A stretch of DNA of 64,000 nucleotides from Halicephalobus mephisto (GCA_009193035.1 SWDT01000260.1:1-64000); one strand, 5' to 3'; shown: positions 11,601-24,370, counted from the first letter of the stretch. Program-made: numbers and translations. Notes: generated from the sequence alone by a model not told the origin.

Positions 11601-14099
11601 TGGTTACAGTAGACGTCTCCATCGTATTCAACATTAGGTCTATTCTTGAGGGATTCATCGGCCAGCTTTATCGCCATATAAATTGATTCAGAGTGATATC
11701 CGTGATGAATGAGGGCATCACAAGCATCCAGACGAATATGGCAAGGTTCTCTCTCAGCGTGCATTTGGGCAAAGAATTCATCGAGTTCCAGTTGATATCT
11801 TTCTCTTGGAGTATTACAGTTTCCCTCAAAATCTTCCATGGCAGATTCCTCTCCTCCACTGAAATCACCTCCTCCTGTAGAGCCACTTCCAGAGTTGTTT
11901 GAATTCTGATTTACTACAGCTCCTCTTTGAGAAGTCGAGGGATTGTTGTTCCTGGCTCTCTTCTTCTTTTTCCTCCTTGATCTCTGTCGTTGACCCGCAG
12001 CTCCTTCTGCAGAAGACTCGATTTGATCCTCAAACAGGACAGCTGTAGTCACTTGATGAATGGCTTGCTCCAATTCTTCACATATATCAGATTGACTCAT
12101 CTTCAGGAGGGGAATGTTAGGACAATCAATGAGATTACTTTTTTCAGGAGGGGAACATTGAGTGACCGTCAAAGGAATACCTCGGAGTTCCGAACATCTG
12201 TAATTTACTTGACAAGCTTCTAATGCAGCAGAGAAGCCAGGGAAGAAATATTTCTGGAACTTGGCTGTCTTGGGACTCAAAAACTGTCCTTTGGAGTTGA
12301 CCATCATCTTCATCTGGTATTGACTGTCTGGTTTATTCAAAGTTTTCCAGATTCTGGAAACGGCTGTTCTGTGATATAACTGCAAAAGCCAAACCAGTTT
12401 TTCCTTTTCACAATCAGTCAATCTTGGATTTAATGCTGCTATCTTCCATAACCTCACGATCTCGTCACAGAGTTCACTGGCATCATAAAGAAGCTTGATG
12501 AAGCTGTTCTGTTGAAGTACTCGGTTGTTTTTATTCGGGTTCAGCTGCATATGCCATTGACCGCTTTCCAATAACTTTGCTTGATACCACCAAATAATGA
12601 TCTAAAGTACTCCATAATTATTAGGAACTTCGGCAGAAACCAACCTGATCAACCGAAAGACAATGTATCGTAATCATATGGAGTAACATCGTCGCGTTCT
12701 CATCTCGTCGTTTGAACATTTCGCAAATAAGATTGAAACCATTCCAGAGAGGCAATGGGTGACGGGATTTCAACACTGTTCTTCTGATTTTGTATTCGTT
12801 TGCAACAGGTGGCTGAGGATCACTATTCAACATATTAACATCGCTGAAAACTCTCCCTAGAGTAGATTATATCTCGATTACATACCAATGAACAATTGGA
12901 CTAGGTTTCACAAATTTGATTAGAATCTGAGAAATTGCCTTGTGAGTAGCTTCCACAGAGAAATTCCATATTGGGAATTCACCGTGACCTCCATCAGTTG
13001 GATCAGGAGCGCCATATATTCTGTTCAGCTCACTTTTTTCATCTTTCAACTCATCGATCAATTGTTGGGCCACTGGAAGATACTGCCGGGGAAGAGCGTT
13101 GATGAAATACTGTGCCAACTTCTTAATCTGATCCACCTTCAATTCCGTAATCGAGTCCCATATCGTTGGTCTGAACTGAACTCGATCTGGTCTGCAGAGT
13201 CTCTCAAGACAGGTTGCAATGACGTGTTGACACCATTTTCCTGGTGTTCCACACGTACAGCTCGTGGAAATGATTCTTTGTCTGTAACGAGAATTTGAAC
13301 AATTCATCTCATTCAGATGTTTACCTGTCAACGCAAATTGTAACGTGATGGACATGGTCGTCACCTTGTGGGCCGTAGATCGAACCATATGCAGGAACAT
13401 ACGAGGTCTTCCCAGTTGACTTACCATCGTACACTGAATAGCTGACTTGAGCGGATATCAGATATCCGATTTGTACAACATTCGAGACACAGTTCATTCT
13501 GAAGACTTGTTCACCGCATTTGAATTCCATATCACTCCCACTAGTCAACCGGCTAAAACGAATCAATATTTACCACGTATTCATATAAAAAAGACTCACG
13601 AATACAGGGCAATGTTGTCTGCATCTTCTGGGAAGCTGTGTCTGATTATTGCGAGGAAGAGAACATCAGCGATAGCAGTTCTTGTTTGCATCTCGAACAT
13701 GGATCGGAAGAATTCGTCTTGTTGTTCTTTGGGTTGATTCACGGGATGATTCTTCTCCCATTCTATTCTCGATATCCGGAAAATAGCCCACTTGTGATAA
13801 TACTCCAACTGATCGAAGTTAAAGGACTTGGCCACGACTTTCGCTGATATATCCATCAATCTCTGGACTCCAGGTTTTATCGGAGCATGGTAGAGTGACT
13901 TTAACTCATTTTCTAAAATTACAAAATACGTTAGCTTAAGTAGTAAAGTCAAACCTTTGAACTTTCCTCCTTGCCAAAACTGCCTGATGTTCAAGGATTG
14001 ATCGCTGTCTGTGTTATTCGACTCTTCGGAATCGTCCAAAGCATCTTCAAAACTCGAAGATTCTTCAAGATCATCCGCGATCAATTCGTCTTCCATCAT
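8608..14099 (-). CDS. ZSWIM8: ZSWIM8/EBAX-1, SWIM-type zinc-finger ubiquitin-ligase substrate receptor
   Basis: Seven coding exons: 14099-13955, 13912-13600, 13552-13325, 13281-12886, 12843-12645, 12601-8846, 8802-8608; 1743 residues, against about 1840 in human. The family recruits cullin-RING ligases and, from published work, drives Argonaute turnover in target-directed microRNA decay and protein quality control in C. elegans neurons. The SWIM finger is visible at about residues 237-248 (CTC, then CQH). Other family landmarks follow: FPEDADNIALYS, EQVFRM, YGAPDPT, EMFKRRD, FPGF, YRVGILA and the conserved C-terminal exon. A basic tract (about 632-644) and a Pro/Tyr/Gln-rich segment (about 1310-1480) interrupt the helical repeats. 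The ATG abuts a TTTCAG acceptor; a second acceptor lies about 30 nt further upstream. One 3.76-kb exon carries most of the protein. Confidence 0.96.
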
Positions 14100-14997
14100 C
14101 TGAAATTGATTTCTATCCTTGAGGTACTGAAAAATTAAACAAAGACCGCGAGTCTCGCACAGGAAATCGATCAACAATCTTAACTGAAGCTAAGATCGGT
14201 TTTACCTTCAATGATTGCGTTTTTAGTTACAGTTGAGAACTTTTTAGATGTATTTGGTAAATAAAAACCGCCAGATAGTTTGGAGCGGCAAACGCGCTTG
14301 TTTGGTTGGCAAGTCGGTCTGACCTCGACCCGGTTCGCAACTTCCACCAAAGTGTCTCCTCTCAAGAATGCCCCAAAATGCGTGTCACTGACCGAAAACT
14401 AAATTTTAAAACCTTTGTGAAAAAATTTGACTAAATTCACCCAGAAGTTTTCGAAAATTACAATTCTAAATTTTTTGTCATTATGAACTAGAAATTGGAT
14501 AAATCAAACTTAAATTTTAACGTAAAAATAATTGAATTCAAAAAAGAAAGACGAGAGTGGTCGCTGGAGCCGGTCTCTGCCAGGCGCCAGAGAAGGGCAT
14601 TTCACAAGGGATTGACCAAATCTCATTTATTCCTGGTCAAATTCAAGCGGATTAGAAAGATAACTGGATTAAAAAGGTTAATGATAAAATTACCTACTAG
14701 CATTTCGCGTTAAATTTCAAGGGTTGACAGAGGACAGAAGTGCCAATTGTACTAATAGGCAATTCCCAGCCATTTGTTGCGGAAATAACATCGAACACAC
14801 ATCTACCTTTGCTGTTAGTGTTCGGAAATACGTCAAAAGAGATAAGGAACGACTTTCGGATTGCTTTTTCAACCAAATTCATCAATCGAAAATAATATCG
14901 ATCATCCTATATGCTAATTATCTGAATTTTAACATGGATAACAGAGTTTTTCACACGTAAAATGAAATATATTGGAAGAATTATAGCAAAATTGGCC
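14100..14997. other. ZSWIM8 upstream region
   Basis: Two acceptor-like sites lie just upstream of the ZSWIM8 start, and a donor-like GAAG/GTAAAA at about 14208 (minus) could end a 5' noncoding exon; its open frame (14180-14365) does not splice in frame to the coding exon. A GC-rich island at about 14545-14640 contains TCTCTG...CAGAGA and may be promoter DNA. No other gene is seen. Confidence 0.4.
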
Positions 14998-15159
14998 TCA
15001 GAAGCCGTAGAGATCGCCCAACGAGTCGAGGAAAGCACGCGTTGGCGCAAAAAGCATTGAAATTTCGCTGTCGTCCACTTCCCCGTCCAGCTCTACAGCT
15101 GGTTGTGTGTTCGGGCTTTCCTGGCTCAGCAGACGTCGTCCTGTCTGTTCAATGGACAT
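14998..15159 (-). CDS. Possible small ORF or exon, 53 residues, unidentified
   Basis: ATG at 15159-15157 to TGA at 15000-14998 gives an acidic 53-residue peptide ending DSLGDLYGF. Its GC content and codon use stand out from the AT-rich flanks. The frame stays open about 20 codons further upstream to 15222 without another ATG, so it may instead be a terminal exon. AG directly precedes the ATG, but without a pyrimidine tract. I do not recognise a family. The opposite strand is also open but less protein-like. Confidence 0.28.
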   Translation of the reverse strand: MSIEQTGRRLLSQESPNTQPAVELDGEVDDSEISMLFAPTRAFLDSLGDLYGF

Positions 15160-15222
15160 CTGCGCCCATTTGCAAAATGCAGTCTCGTGTGTCCACTCGG
15201 AATTTGTCCTTTCATCGTTCAA

Positions 15223-16810
15223 TTTTAAAAATCCTTGAAAACTTTAATCTTTGAATAACTGTCTTATCTAGATAACCGATGAAGGAAATTATGTGGGTTC
15301 ATAATCCCAATATCCATTGTAGAGATTAAACCCGTCAGAGGTAATTATCCTTTCACGAGAGAAGGTAATACAAATTGATTTTCAATGTACTTTACTCGAA
15401 ACTATGACAGTACTTTATTTATAAAAAAACTCCATATATTATTGGAAATACCAGAAAGTTGAAATAGATCGTGGATTATTCCTCAATGATTATCTTGGAG
15501 AATATCAGCTTCTAAATTTCATAGAATAGATTCCATAGAATAGAAATGTCGTTTAAGGATTCCAATAAACATCTAGCGTTTTTCATTGAGTCATCAGATT
15601 TCCAGATGAATCATGAAGTTACTGACAAATTTTTGTAGTGAGTGTTGAGTTTATTGAAGAAAGGTGTGGTCACGATTATCTATGTCATACTTCGTCAATT
15701 TCCCATGATGACGAACTGAGATGATGACGATTCTGTCACACTACCTAAAATAGAGTACTAATAGGGTTATAGTTATCCATATATTTTACCTAAAATAGCG
15801 AATCCATAGATTTGTCGTCTTTTCATGTCAGAATTACATAAATCTTACTCTTGGTGACTTTCAGAATCTCAAGTCATGGATGAAAAATTACTTTGATGAT
15901 TCCCTGCAGTGAAGAAGCCAAAGGACCCACTTTTGAATTCAAAAAACTAGATTTGCCTTGTATTATGATTTACGATGCATCTGATTAGCATTTCGAAATG
16001 AAAATCTCCTGGTCTGCCAGCTGTTGTAGTTATAATAACGAAATTAAAATCATATCTGACAATCCATGGTGTGATTTGACAAGATTCATGAATTAATAAT
16101 CAATCATTCGATATGGTGCCTATTAATTATATAAAACAGATAATTAAAATCGTTGAGTTGATGATTCTATTCTTAGCCTTCTTCCAAGACCTTCGAAATC
16201 AAATTTGATTCACTACTGATCGGTTAATTTCTGCTACTGGATTCATAAATTTTTATTTAAATCTATAAAACATCATATGGAACTCAATTACAAAACATCA
16301 GCTATCCAGTGGTTAGGCAGATTTATAGTCGTAGAGATAATTTTAAAATATTTCTGTAGAAATTAGATCTAAATAATGAGCAATAAAGAAAATTGTGAAA
16401 CAAATTTTAAAGTACACGACAAGGAATAAGTAAAAACAAGGAAAATACATGCAATGACAAGAAATATTGGGAAATAAGAAAGTTGTGATCGTAACAAGAG
16501 ATAAGAAATCTACTGGCTCTCTATTTTGGGTGAATTGACGAAATTTGTTTTGAATAACCGTACTTGTGCTTTCCTTATTACTTCTTAAGATCAAATAATG
16601 GTTTCAATAATGAGTAAACTCAGAAATAATATTGAAAAAGTCCATAAACGTGAACTTCTCAATGGTAATTATTACAGAATATGAAGTCAACCCCCAACGC
16701 GACAATCCCTGAAAATTATAAGAATTTACTTTTTTATAACGCGAGTTAGATTGGCGCAAAGAGGTCATACGTGAAGAACGAGAGAATTCAGTGACGGTGT
16801 ATGAATCTTA
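15223..16810. other. AT-rich intergenic stretch
   Basis: No supported exon, RNA gene or repeat. The open frame at 16343-16594 (minus) is low-complexity and I do not accept it. Confidence 0.45.
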
Positions 16811-16890
16811 GTGGTGATTGTCAAGGTCTTTTGTGATATGTTGTATAAATTCCGCTTTATATTTTATTGTTTGTAATGCGTGTTATTATG
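16811..16890 (+). promoter_or_regulatory. Putative core promoter module A (copy upstream of the SLC12 gene)
   Basis: GTGGTGAT is followed by TATAAAT at 16844-16850 and, about 30 nt later, TGTTTGTAATGCGTGTTATT. The same order, with TATTAAT and TGTTTATAATACGTGTTATT, occurs at 36165-36263 upstream of another gene. By hand alignment the roughly 55-nt cores are about three-quarters identical. TATA-to-motif spacing suggests transcription starting near 16877. A dispersed transposon fragment is the main alternative. Confidence 0.4.
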
Positions 16891-17557
16891 AGATGAACTC
16901 TAAGTGAAGAAAGTCTATCAACTAAGGACAAAAGAAAAACATGAATTGTGTTTTAATTCCATTACAATGATACATCTAAGTGATTATATGTGAATTTATC
17001 TATTTTTATTTGCAAAATTCTTCTGTTTTTATTTTTCTCGAAGGAATGTCTGTATTTCTGATTACCTACCAGGTTTATTTCATAATACTTTTATGGTTTT
17101 TTGGGTATTCGTCGCGACAAGTTAAATTTATCGATAATAAAATATGATCCAAACTTTGACCGCTCAACGTGTGACCTGCAACTGATCAACTATTAAATTC
17201 TAACGACTTTTTTATTCTACATTTCCTCTTGCATGTCTTATGTCATTGATAGATGAATTAGCAATTTATTTTTATCCAAATACAGGAGTTTAAACTTATC
17301 AAAACTTCATAACTTTTTTTATTATTTATTTTTTTGAAGTCTTAAACACCTGATCTCTTCCAACTTCCTTTCTTAAATAAACAGGTTTGCCGATAAAGCC
17401 TGTATAACGGTTACTTCTTTTTGGTTACTCCTTTATACCCGTCCGTCTGTAAGAAACAAAAGTTCAACTTTGGTATCAACGACCAGGTTCTATTTATTTC
17501 CAATTATTCATTTATTGGCCTGAAGAGTTATCTTAGTTTGTGAATTATTAAGTTGAA

Positions 17558-20500
17558 ATGACTTTCTTGTAAGTTCAGAAGTTGGCGTTTCACAGCTTAC
17601 TCATTGTATTTTTAGGAGAAAAATACTGCACTTAAATAGTCCGAAATCCAGCAAGGTAAGTTCTTTTATAAGTTATTGGTTACGGTAGGATTTTAGCAGG
17701 TCCATGATATAGAGAATGAGATCTCTATCAAACCCGAAGATCATCTTGGGATTACAAGGCAGTCTACTTTCAGTGAGATTACGGTAACAGATGAAAATGG
17801 TGGAACTAAAGTTGAATTTTCGACAAAAAAGAACGGAATTTTGAGAAGCGATGGGAATTCTTCAAACATCACTGACAAATCTGATAGTAACAAGTTTGAA
17901 GGATTTGGGTGGATTACTGGGGTCTTGATCAGATGCGTTCTCTGCATCTTTGGAGCTACTTTATTTCTGCGTATGAGTTGGATCGCTGGTCAAGGAGGGA
18001 TCTGTGAGTTTCTTATCTGTAATTATTTATTTTTCACCTCTACCGTATTGCAGTACTAGGATTATGTGCAATTCTTCTCTCATGTTTGGTTGTTACGATC
18101 ACGGCCATCTCCATGTCTGCTATCGCCACCAATGGAGAAGTCAAAAACGGCGGACTTTACTATCTCGTTTCTCGTTCCCTTGGTCCAGAATACGGAGGGG
18201 CCATCGGATTAATTTTCTACTTGGCTAATACTGTCAATGCTTCCATGAACTGTGTCGGTCTTGCTGAAGCTATTGTAGATATTTTAAATGGTTACGGTTA
18301 CAATCTGGTTGATGGAGGAATCAACGATATCAGAATATACGGCTTTGGTAAGTTTATTTAAAGCAAAAATTAGGTTTACTGAAATCCTTGGAAGATTCTG
18401 ACATCTTGTGGAATCTAATTGGATTTTTTGGAATTAACGCCTTAAGGTCAGGGTTCTAACAGTTTTTAAAAGACTCTACAAACTCATGTCGAGATAATTC
18501 CGCAACAACTTTCACTTTGACTTTCATAATATGATTTTCAGCTATTTGTCTCATTCTGCAATTGATTATTTTCATCGGAACAGAATTCGAGAATAAAACA
18601 CAAATCATACTTCTGGTATCCATCATTGTCTCCATCATCTCACATTTCATTGGGACACTTTTACCTTTATCGACAGAGCAGATCAATGCAGGAATTACTG
18701 GGTTTTCTTGGGATGTCTTCAAGATGAACTTACTTCCGGATTTTCGCAAAGGAATCACTTTCATTACTATTTTCGGTGTCTACTTCCCGGCGATGACGGG
18801 TATCATGGGTGGCGCCAATATGAGTGGCGATTTGAAGGACCCGTCGAAGTCAATCCCTAAGGGAACAATGTGGGCTATCGCTGCAACAACCTTGATTTAT
18901 GCTTGGTGTATGTTGGTGACTGCTGCAACCACTGTCAGAGACGCCTCAGGCGATGGTCCCCCTGAATTCAATAACATAACACATGAGTTTATTCCTCCTC
19001 CGTGTCGAGCTACTGAAAGCTGCAAACACGGCTTAGCTAATGATTATCAGATGATGAAACTACAGGCGGTCTGGCCTCCACTCATGATCCTTGGAACCTT
19101 CGCAACGACCTTCAGTTCTGCTAGTGGTTGTCTGATTGGAGCTCCTAGAGTCTTCCAAGCTCTTTGTGCTGACAAAATCTTCCCCTTCATCGAGGTTTTT
19201 GCCAAAGGTCATGGGAAGAACAATGATCCATTCCGAGGTTATTTCTTCACCTTCTTTCTTGCAGCTACTGTTGTCTGCATCGGGAATCTCAACATAATCG
19301 CTGAAATGATTACGAACTTCTTTCTGGCTGCCTTTGCTATCACGAATTTCGCTTGCTTTGATGCAACTTTGGCTCAGGCTCCTGGCTTCCGACCTGGCTT
19401 CAAGTATTACAACAAATGGCTGAGTTTATTTGGAGCGTTCCTTTGTGTGGGCCTCATGTTTGTTCTTTCGTGGATCACAAGTCTCATCACGTTGATCATT
19501 TTTGGAGTGCTGTTCTTGTACATAAAGCACAATAAGTCACGTAAGTATTCATTCTGTAGAATTCGAAACAATTTCTTTCTTTAGACATTAGCTGGGGATC
19601 TTCAACAGAAGCTAATCGCTACAGGAAAGCCCTCAATGGCCTTGTCAAGATAACAAGACAAGCAGATCACGTCAAGAATTACCGTCCCCAATTGCTCGTT
19701 TTGACTGGAAATCCTTCAGCTAGACATTCTCTCGTCGATTTCGCCAACTCTATTACGAAAGGGGATAACCTACTCCTTTGTGGTCATGTTATTCCTGTAA
19801 GCCACTTTATTCTAGAGATCTCACTAAGTTGTTAAATTTCAGTGTACAAGTTCTGTAACAGCCACATCGTGTATTAAGAAGCTTGCATATAGATTTACTG
19901 ATTGGCTATATGAAAATAAGGTGAAAGGATTCTATGTAGCTGTCGGGAACACCAGCCTTCGAGTAGGTGTTCAAACTCTTCTACAGACTGTCGGGTTAGG
20001 CAAAATGCAGCCGAATATTATCATGCTTGGGTACAAGAAGCGATGGATAGAAGATGCATTGAATGACATGAATGCCTACAGGGACTACACTGGAGTTATC
20101 TTTGATGCTTTCGAAGCTGACATTGCTGTTTGTGTAATTCGGAATGGAAATGATGGATTCGATCACAGTGCCTTTACTACTTCGGAAATTGATCATCTTT
20201 CGTCTACCCTGCTTGATCTCGTATCCGATAAGAACTCAATGCTCGCCGATGACTTCAGCAGAGGGGCAGTCCCTCGAGTGAGCAGACCCAAGGCTTCTGG
20301 TGTCCTTCGTCGAATGTCGAATCCGTCTTTATTGAAGCTGAATACATTGTCCATTCCTAAATCAAATTCTGACCGGAAGATGAGTGGACACGGTTCATCT
20401 CCTAATTTATGCAGATCTGAATGTTACCCAAAACCAATTAACATTTATCGCGCCAGAATCAAAGGAGGTTTTGTAGACGTTTGGTGGCTTTTCGACGACG

Positions 20501-21093
20501 GAGGGCTAACGTTATTACTGGCTTATCTTTTAACCCATCGACATACTTTTCTTGAGGATTGCAAATTGAGGTTCTTTACAACCATTGATCCGTCAGAAAA
20601 CCCGAGCAAAGCGAAATCCAAATTGGAACGATCACTGAAGAAATTCAGAATTAATTATTCCGAAGTGATTGTCATTGTGAATGAAAATAGTGATCTCTAC
20701 GAAGAAACGTAAGTTTTTAATTAGGCCTTTTTTGATAGTCATTTCTTTCAGAGTGGAAGAGTACAAACAGCTATTAGACGAATTGAATCACCCCGACAAA
20801 GATCCACTGATTTCGGACGAGATATTATTGGAAACACAATCAGAAACTCGGACGTTCCTGAAGCTACGAGAGCATTTGTTGCAATTTTCTTTAATGTCTA
20901 ATTTCGTCATCATGTACGTTTTATATTTAAAAACCTCTAACGATCAACCGGTTTTAGGACCTTGCCCAGGGCTTCTCAGAAAATTGTTCTGAGCCCTTTA
21001 TATATGCTGTGGTTGGAACTTCTCACAAAGGATATGCCCTCGACATTTTTCATTCGTGGAAACCAAGCCTCTGTGATCACGTATTATTCATAA
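17558..21093 (+). CDS. SLC12A: Na-K-Cl cotransporter family protein (SLC12, NKCC/NCC branch)
   Basis: Nine coding exons: 17558-17568, 17616-17655, 17697-18003, 18054-18347, 18542-19540, 19585-19796, 19843-20708, 20752-20913, 20958-21093; 1008 residues. It would couple inward chloride movement to sodium, with or without potassium, at the plasma membrane. A cytosolic N-terminus (about 1-86, with RQSTFSE) precedes a 12-helix permease (about 87-545) and a long cytosolic C-terminus (about 551-1008). NKCC-type rather than KCC-type motifs are seen: [35 protein letters not shown], and an end matching the NKCC tail ([12 protein letters not shown]). An extracellular loop has a glycosylation site (NIT) and cysteines. 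The first coding exon has only 11 nt; its frame joins perfectly. TTATCTTAG lies 24 nt before the ATG. Confidence 0.93.
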
Positions 21094-21916
21094 TCTGCAT
21101 TTATCACGATTTAAAAAGCAATTTTAATAAATGTAATAAGGGTACATGTTGTTCTTGTTAATCTCAACCAATTCCCCGGAATCACCTGATATAAAAAAAA
21201 ACTAAATCGCGTCCTGAAACGCTAGATCAATAGCCGTCTCTCGTCTGGCTCTAGCAGGTGAAAAGATAGTTTAATCTCTCGATCAAGCTATGAACTATTA
21301 ATCCACTTCAGAGACAGACTTTTTCTCGGGGGAATTTTTCTTCTAATGATTGAGTATTTGATTTTTAATGTTACATAATGTTATGTAATAACAAAATAAG
21401 AACAGATAATCCCTGATTATCCTTTTTTAATTACTATACCTTTCATTTTCTTAATTTCTTAAATACAAACTTTATAATTAAAATAAAAAGATATATTTTT
21501 TGTAGCTTTTGACTTCTCGTGTAGAGCGAGAGAACGAGCCCTATGAAAATGGAAAAAAGGTAATTTTGGCAAGTCACTACCGAAGTCGACTCGTTGTGCT
21601 CTCACTCTCTTCTTCTTTTTCAAAAGTCGTGTTTCTAAGGTTTTAAAAATTCTTGTTGCAATAATTTCGTAATAATGTCTCTTTCAAGTTTTTACAATAT
21701 AATCTTTGCGTTCATTTTATAAATTCAATATATGATTTTTTGTCATTGAAAGTAGCTTTTGACACTTTTTAGTCATGACAATGACGTTATTTATTTTCCA
21801 CAAATGTTTTATTTTGGAATTTTAAAAACTTTCCATAATTTATTCTCCATTTTTATTATTTTTCTTTTGTTTTTTAATTTTCTTAAAGATTTTTGAAAGG
21901 ATTTATTTCAGCGGCA
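21094..21916. other. SLC12-SLC5 intergenic region with a nested inverted repeat
   Basis: An AATAAA follows the SLC12 stop at about 21127. At 21183-21260, CACCTG and CAGGTG enclose GCTAGA..GCC pairing with GGCTCTAGC (six-nt bulge), a hairpin-like layout. The rest is AT-rich, with GAGCGAGAGAACGAG near 21525 that may be promoter DNA of the SLC5 gene. Confidence 0.35.
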
Positions 21917-24370
21917 ATGGTGAATGCTCTCATTGCTTGGCAGGATTACGCCGTTTTTGGCTTTAGCTTGCTTCTTTCTGTTGGAACTGGGATTTATCAT
22001 GCCATTCAGTGAGTTGTGTAAACTTAATAGAAATAACTTCTCCTTGCAGCTCTTACTATCTGATAAAGAACGGAGGCAAAGATGCAACAACCGCAAAGGA
22101 GGAATACATGATGGGAGGAAGGAAACTTCCTCGATTGCCTGTGGCATTAAGTTTGCTAACGACCTTTCTCTCTGGGATCCTTATGTTAGGGGTTCCTGCT
22201 GAGATGTTTCAAAGAGGTAAAAATAGCAGTCACTATCGTAAAAATCAGAAATGGGTTTTGTTACAAAGTAATCCTGACACAAATATCTAGAATCTAAGAA
22301 ATTCTAAAATTCTGGGTTTTCGATTTTTGTCCTAAAAGTTTCCATAGAATTCTGAAGAACTCTAGAAGGTTCTAGGAATTTCTGCAAAATGTTGAAAACC
22401 TCCAAAAATTTCTGAGATTCTGAAATTGTTTACAAAATTTTGATGAATTCTAGAATCTTTCGCTGGATTTTAGGATAATCTAGAGGATTTCCACGAGACT
22501 GAAAATCTTCGGGACCTCTTTCTAGATTCTGAAACATTCTGCAAAACTCTAAAGCATTTAAAAAGTTTATGAAAATTTTCAAAGTTTTCTAATGGATTCT
22601 GGAAGTTCCTACAGAATTATAAAAACCCTAAATTTCCTTTTGAATTGTCAAAAACCCCAGGAGTTTACACAAGACCCAAGGGCTTCGGAATATCTTGCTA
22701 GATTCAGGAGAATTCTGAAAACTTCAATAGAATTCCAACAACTCAAATATTCAAAAATATCGATTTAGGAGCCCATATTTGGTTGAATTTCGTCATCGGT
22801 GTAGTTTCTTCAATCTGTACTGCTGTCATATTTCTTCCGATTTTCTACAAAATGAGAGCCACCTGTCTCCACGAGTACTTCATCCACAGATATAACTCAG
22901 TACTATTACGACAGACGTTTTCTGTGATGTTTTTGTTTTTCACAATAGTTTACATGGCAGTTGTTATTTACGCTCCGTCGGTGGCCATGTCCAGCGTTCT
23001 GGGAATTCAGAAATGGGTACTAATTATGGTACTATGGAATTAAGTACGAAGATTACAGAAACAAGATTTCAGATTTTTGGATTGACTGCAACTGCTTATA
23101 CTACGATTGGGGGATTGAAGGCCGTCGTCTGGACGGATTCTCTTCAAGCAATATTGATGTACACTGGAGTCACCGTTGTGATTGTGAAAGGACTTGCCCA
23201 CGAGAGAGTCGGGGGACTCGGTCGGGTCCTCGAAATCGCTTGGGATACAGGTCGTTTTGGCGAAATTTTTAGAATGAGTCCCACTATCGCCCAGTACAAC
23301 TCCTTCTGGATCAACACTCTTGGAGGGACAATCACATGGCTGGCTTCGTTTGGCGTTAACCAATTAGCAATCCAGAGATACAACAGTCTACCTTCAATGG
23401 AAGACGGGAAATCCATCATTTACTGCACGTTGATCCCATTTGCGATTCTTTGCTCCATCGTAGTCTTTGTTGGATTCATCGCTCTAGCCTACTTCTACAA
23501 CTGTAATCCATTGGAGACAGGGGAAATCACTGACAAAGATCACTTGACTGTTCTCTTCGCTCTGGAGATCTTAAGTGAGTTTTAATCCATCTACAGCTTA
23601 ATTCCTCCACTCTAGGTTCAACTCCTGGATTCTTTGGTCTGTATATGGCCTGCATTATGTCAGCAACACTGAGTACTTTATCCTCTGGGATCAACAGCTC
23701 TGCAGCAGCCATCTATGAAGACTTCCTTCAGTACAGGATCAAGAAGATCAGTGATAGCGCGGAAACCACGATCAACAAATTTCTGGTTTTGGGGATCGGG
23801 ATTTTCTCCACTTTATTAGCTTTCTGTGCAGGACCTTTGGGAGGAACACTTACGGTATGCATCAGTGTAATGGGAGCTGTCTCAGGTCCGATGGTGGGAA
23901 TCTTCGTTCTCGCTATGTTCTGGCCTAAAGCGGGGGTCAGATCGACCTTTATCTCGTTCGTTCTTTCCAATATTATCATGTGTCTTATTTACATATTTAA
24001 CTACTTCGAGAATCCCTATAGTGAGCTCTTGCTTCCGACAAACACTACGACCGAAGGTTGTGGTCACTCGAACTTCAAGGTTTTCAAAGCCCCTGAGTAC
24101 GAAGCTCATTTCGGACGGCCTGGAACCACGTTCCTTTCCCGAATCTCAACTTATTCCTATGCTGGTCTCGGATTCGTGATCCTTCTCGCAATCGGTGTCC
24201 CTTTGACCTACTTTTTAAACGAAAAGCCAATGAAAGGCATCGATCATCTAACATTCAAAGGAAGAAAGTTACCAATGCCTGAAAGCAGTCAGCATCTCCC
24301 AACTCTCAGACATGTAGAAACTAGTGAGAAACAACTCTTAAATGCCAAAACGATCGCTGATACGTGTTAA
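21917..24370 (+). CDS. SLC5A: Sodium-coupled solute carrier, SLC5 family (multivitamin/monocarboxylate branch)
   Basis: Five exons: 21917-22008, 22050-22216, 22769-23016, 23073-23574, 23616-24370; 587 residues, the usual length. Family members use the sodium gradient to import small organic anions such as lactate, or biotin and pantothenate; the substrate cannot be read from sequence. Motifs follow SLC5A5/6/8/12: a first helix with DYAVFGF, GGRKLP, EYFIHRYNS, YTTIGGLKAVVWTD, INTLGG, PGFFGLYMACIMSATLSTLS, GPMVGIFVL and a short hydrophilic tail. Thirteen membrane helices are expected and hydrophobic blocks agree. TTTATTTCAG ends 5 nt before the ATG, consistent with leader trans-splicing. Intron 2 (552 nt) is filled by a degenerate repeat; the others are about 40-60 nt. 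Confidence 0.92.
22262..22760. repeat. Degenerate TTC/GAA-rich repeat filling an SLC5 intron
   Basis: Words such as TTCTAGAA, GAATTCT, TCTGAAA and AGATTCTGAA recur every 10-25 nt for about 500 nt without an exact period. The same style of text occurs near 2960-3130, 5440-5760, 7850-8060, 18360-18460, 40370-40760 and 47550-47650, always in noncoding DNA. No terminal repeats or coding capacity are visible. Confidence 0.55.

Noticed and set aside
8975..12223. Many plus-strand open frames opposite the large ZSWIM8 exon
   Set aside because: They are antisense shadows of a 3.7-kb coding exon; none shows a domain or start context.
14180..14365. 61-codon frame as the N-terminus of ZSWIM8
   Set aside because: Its donor leaves phase 1 and splicing to either downstream acceptor breaks the frame, while the ATG at 14099 starts a family-like N-terminus.
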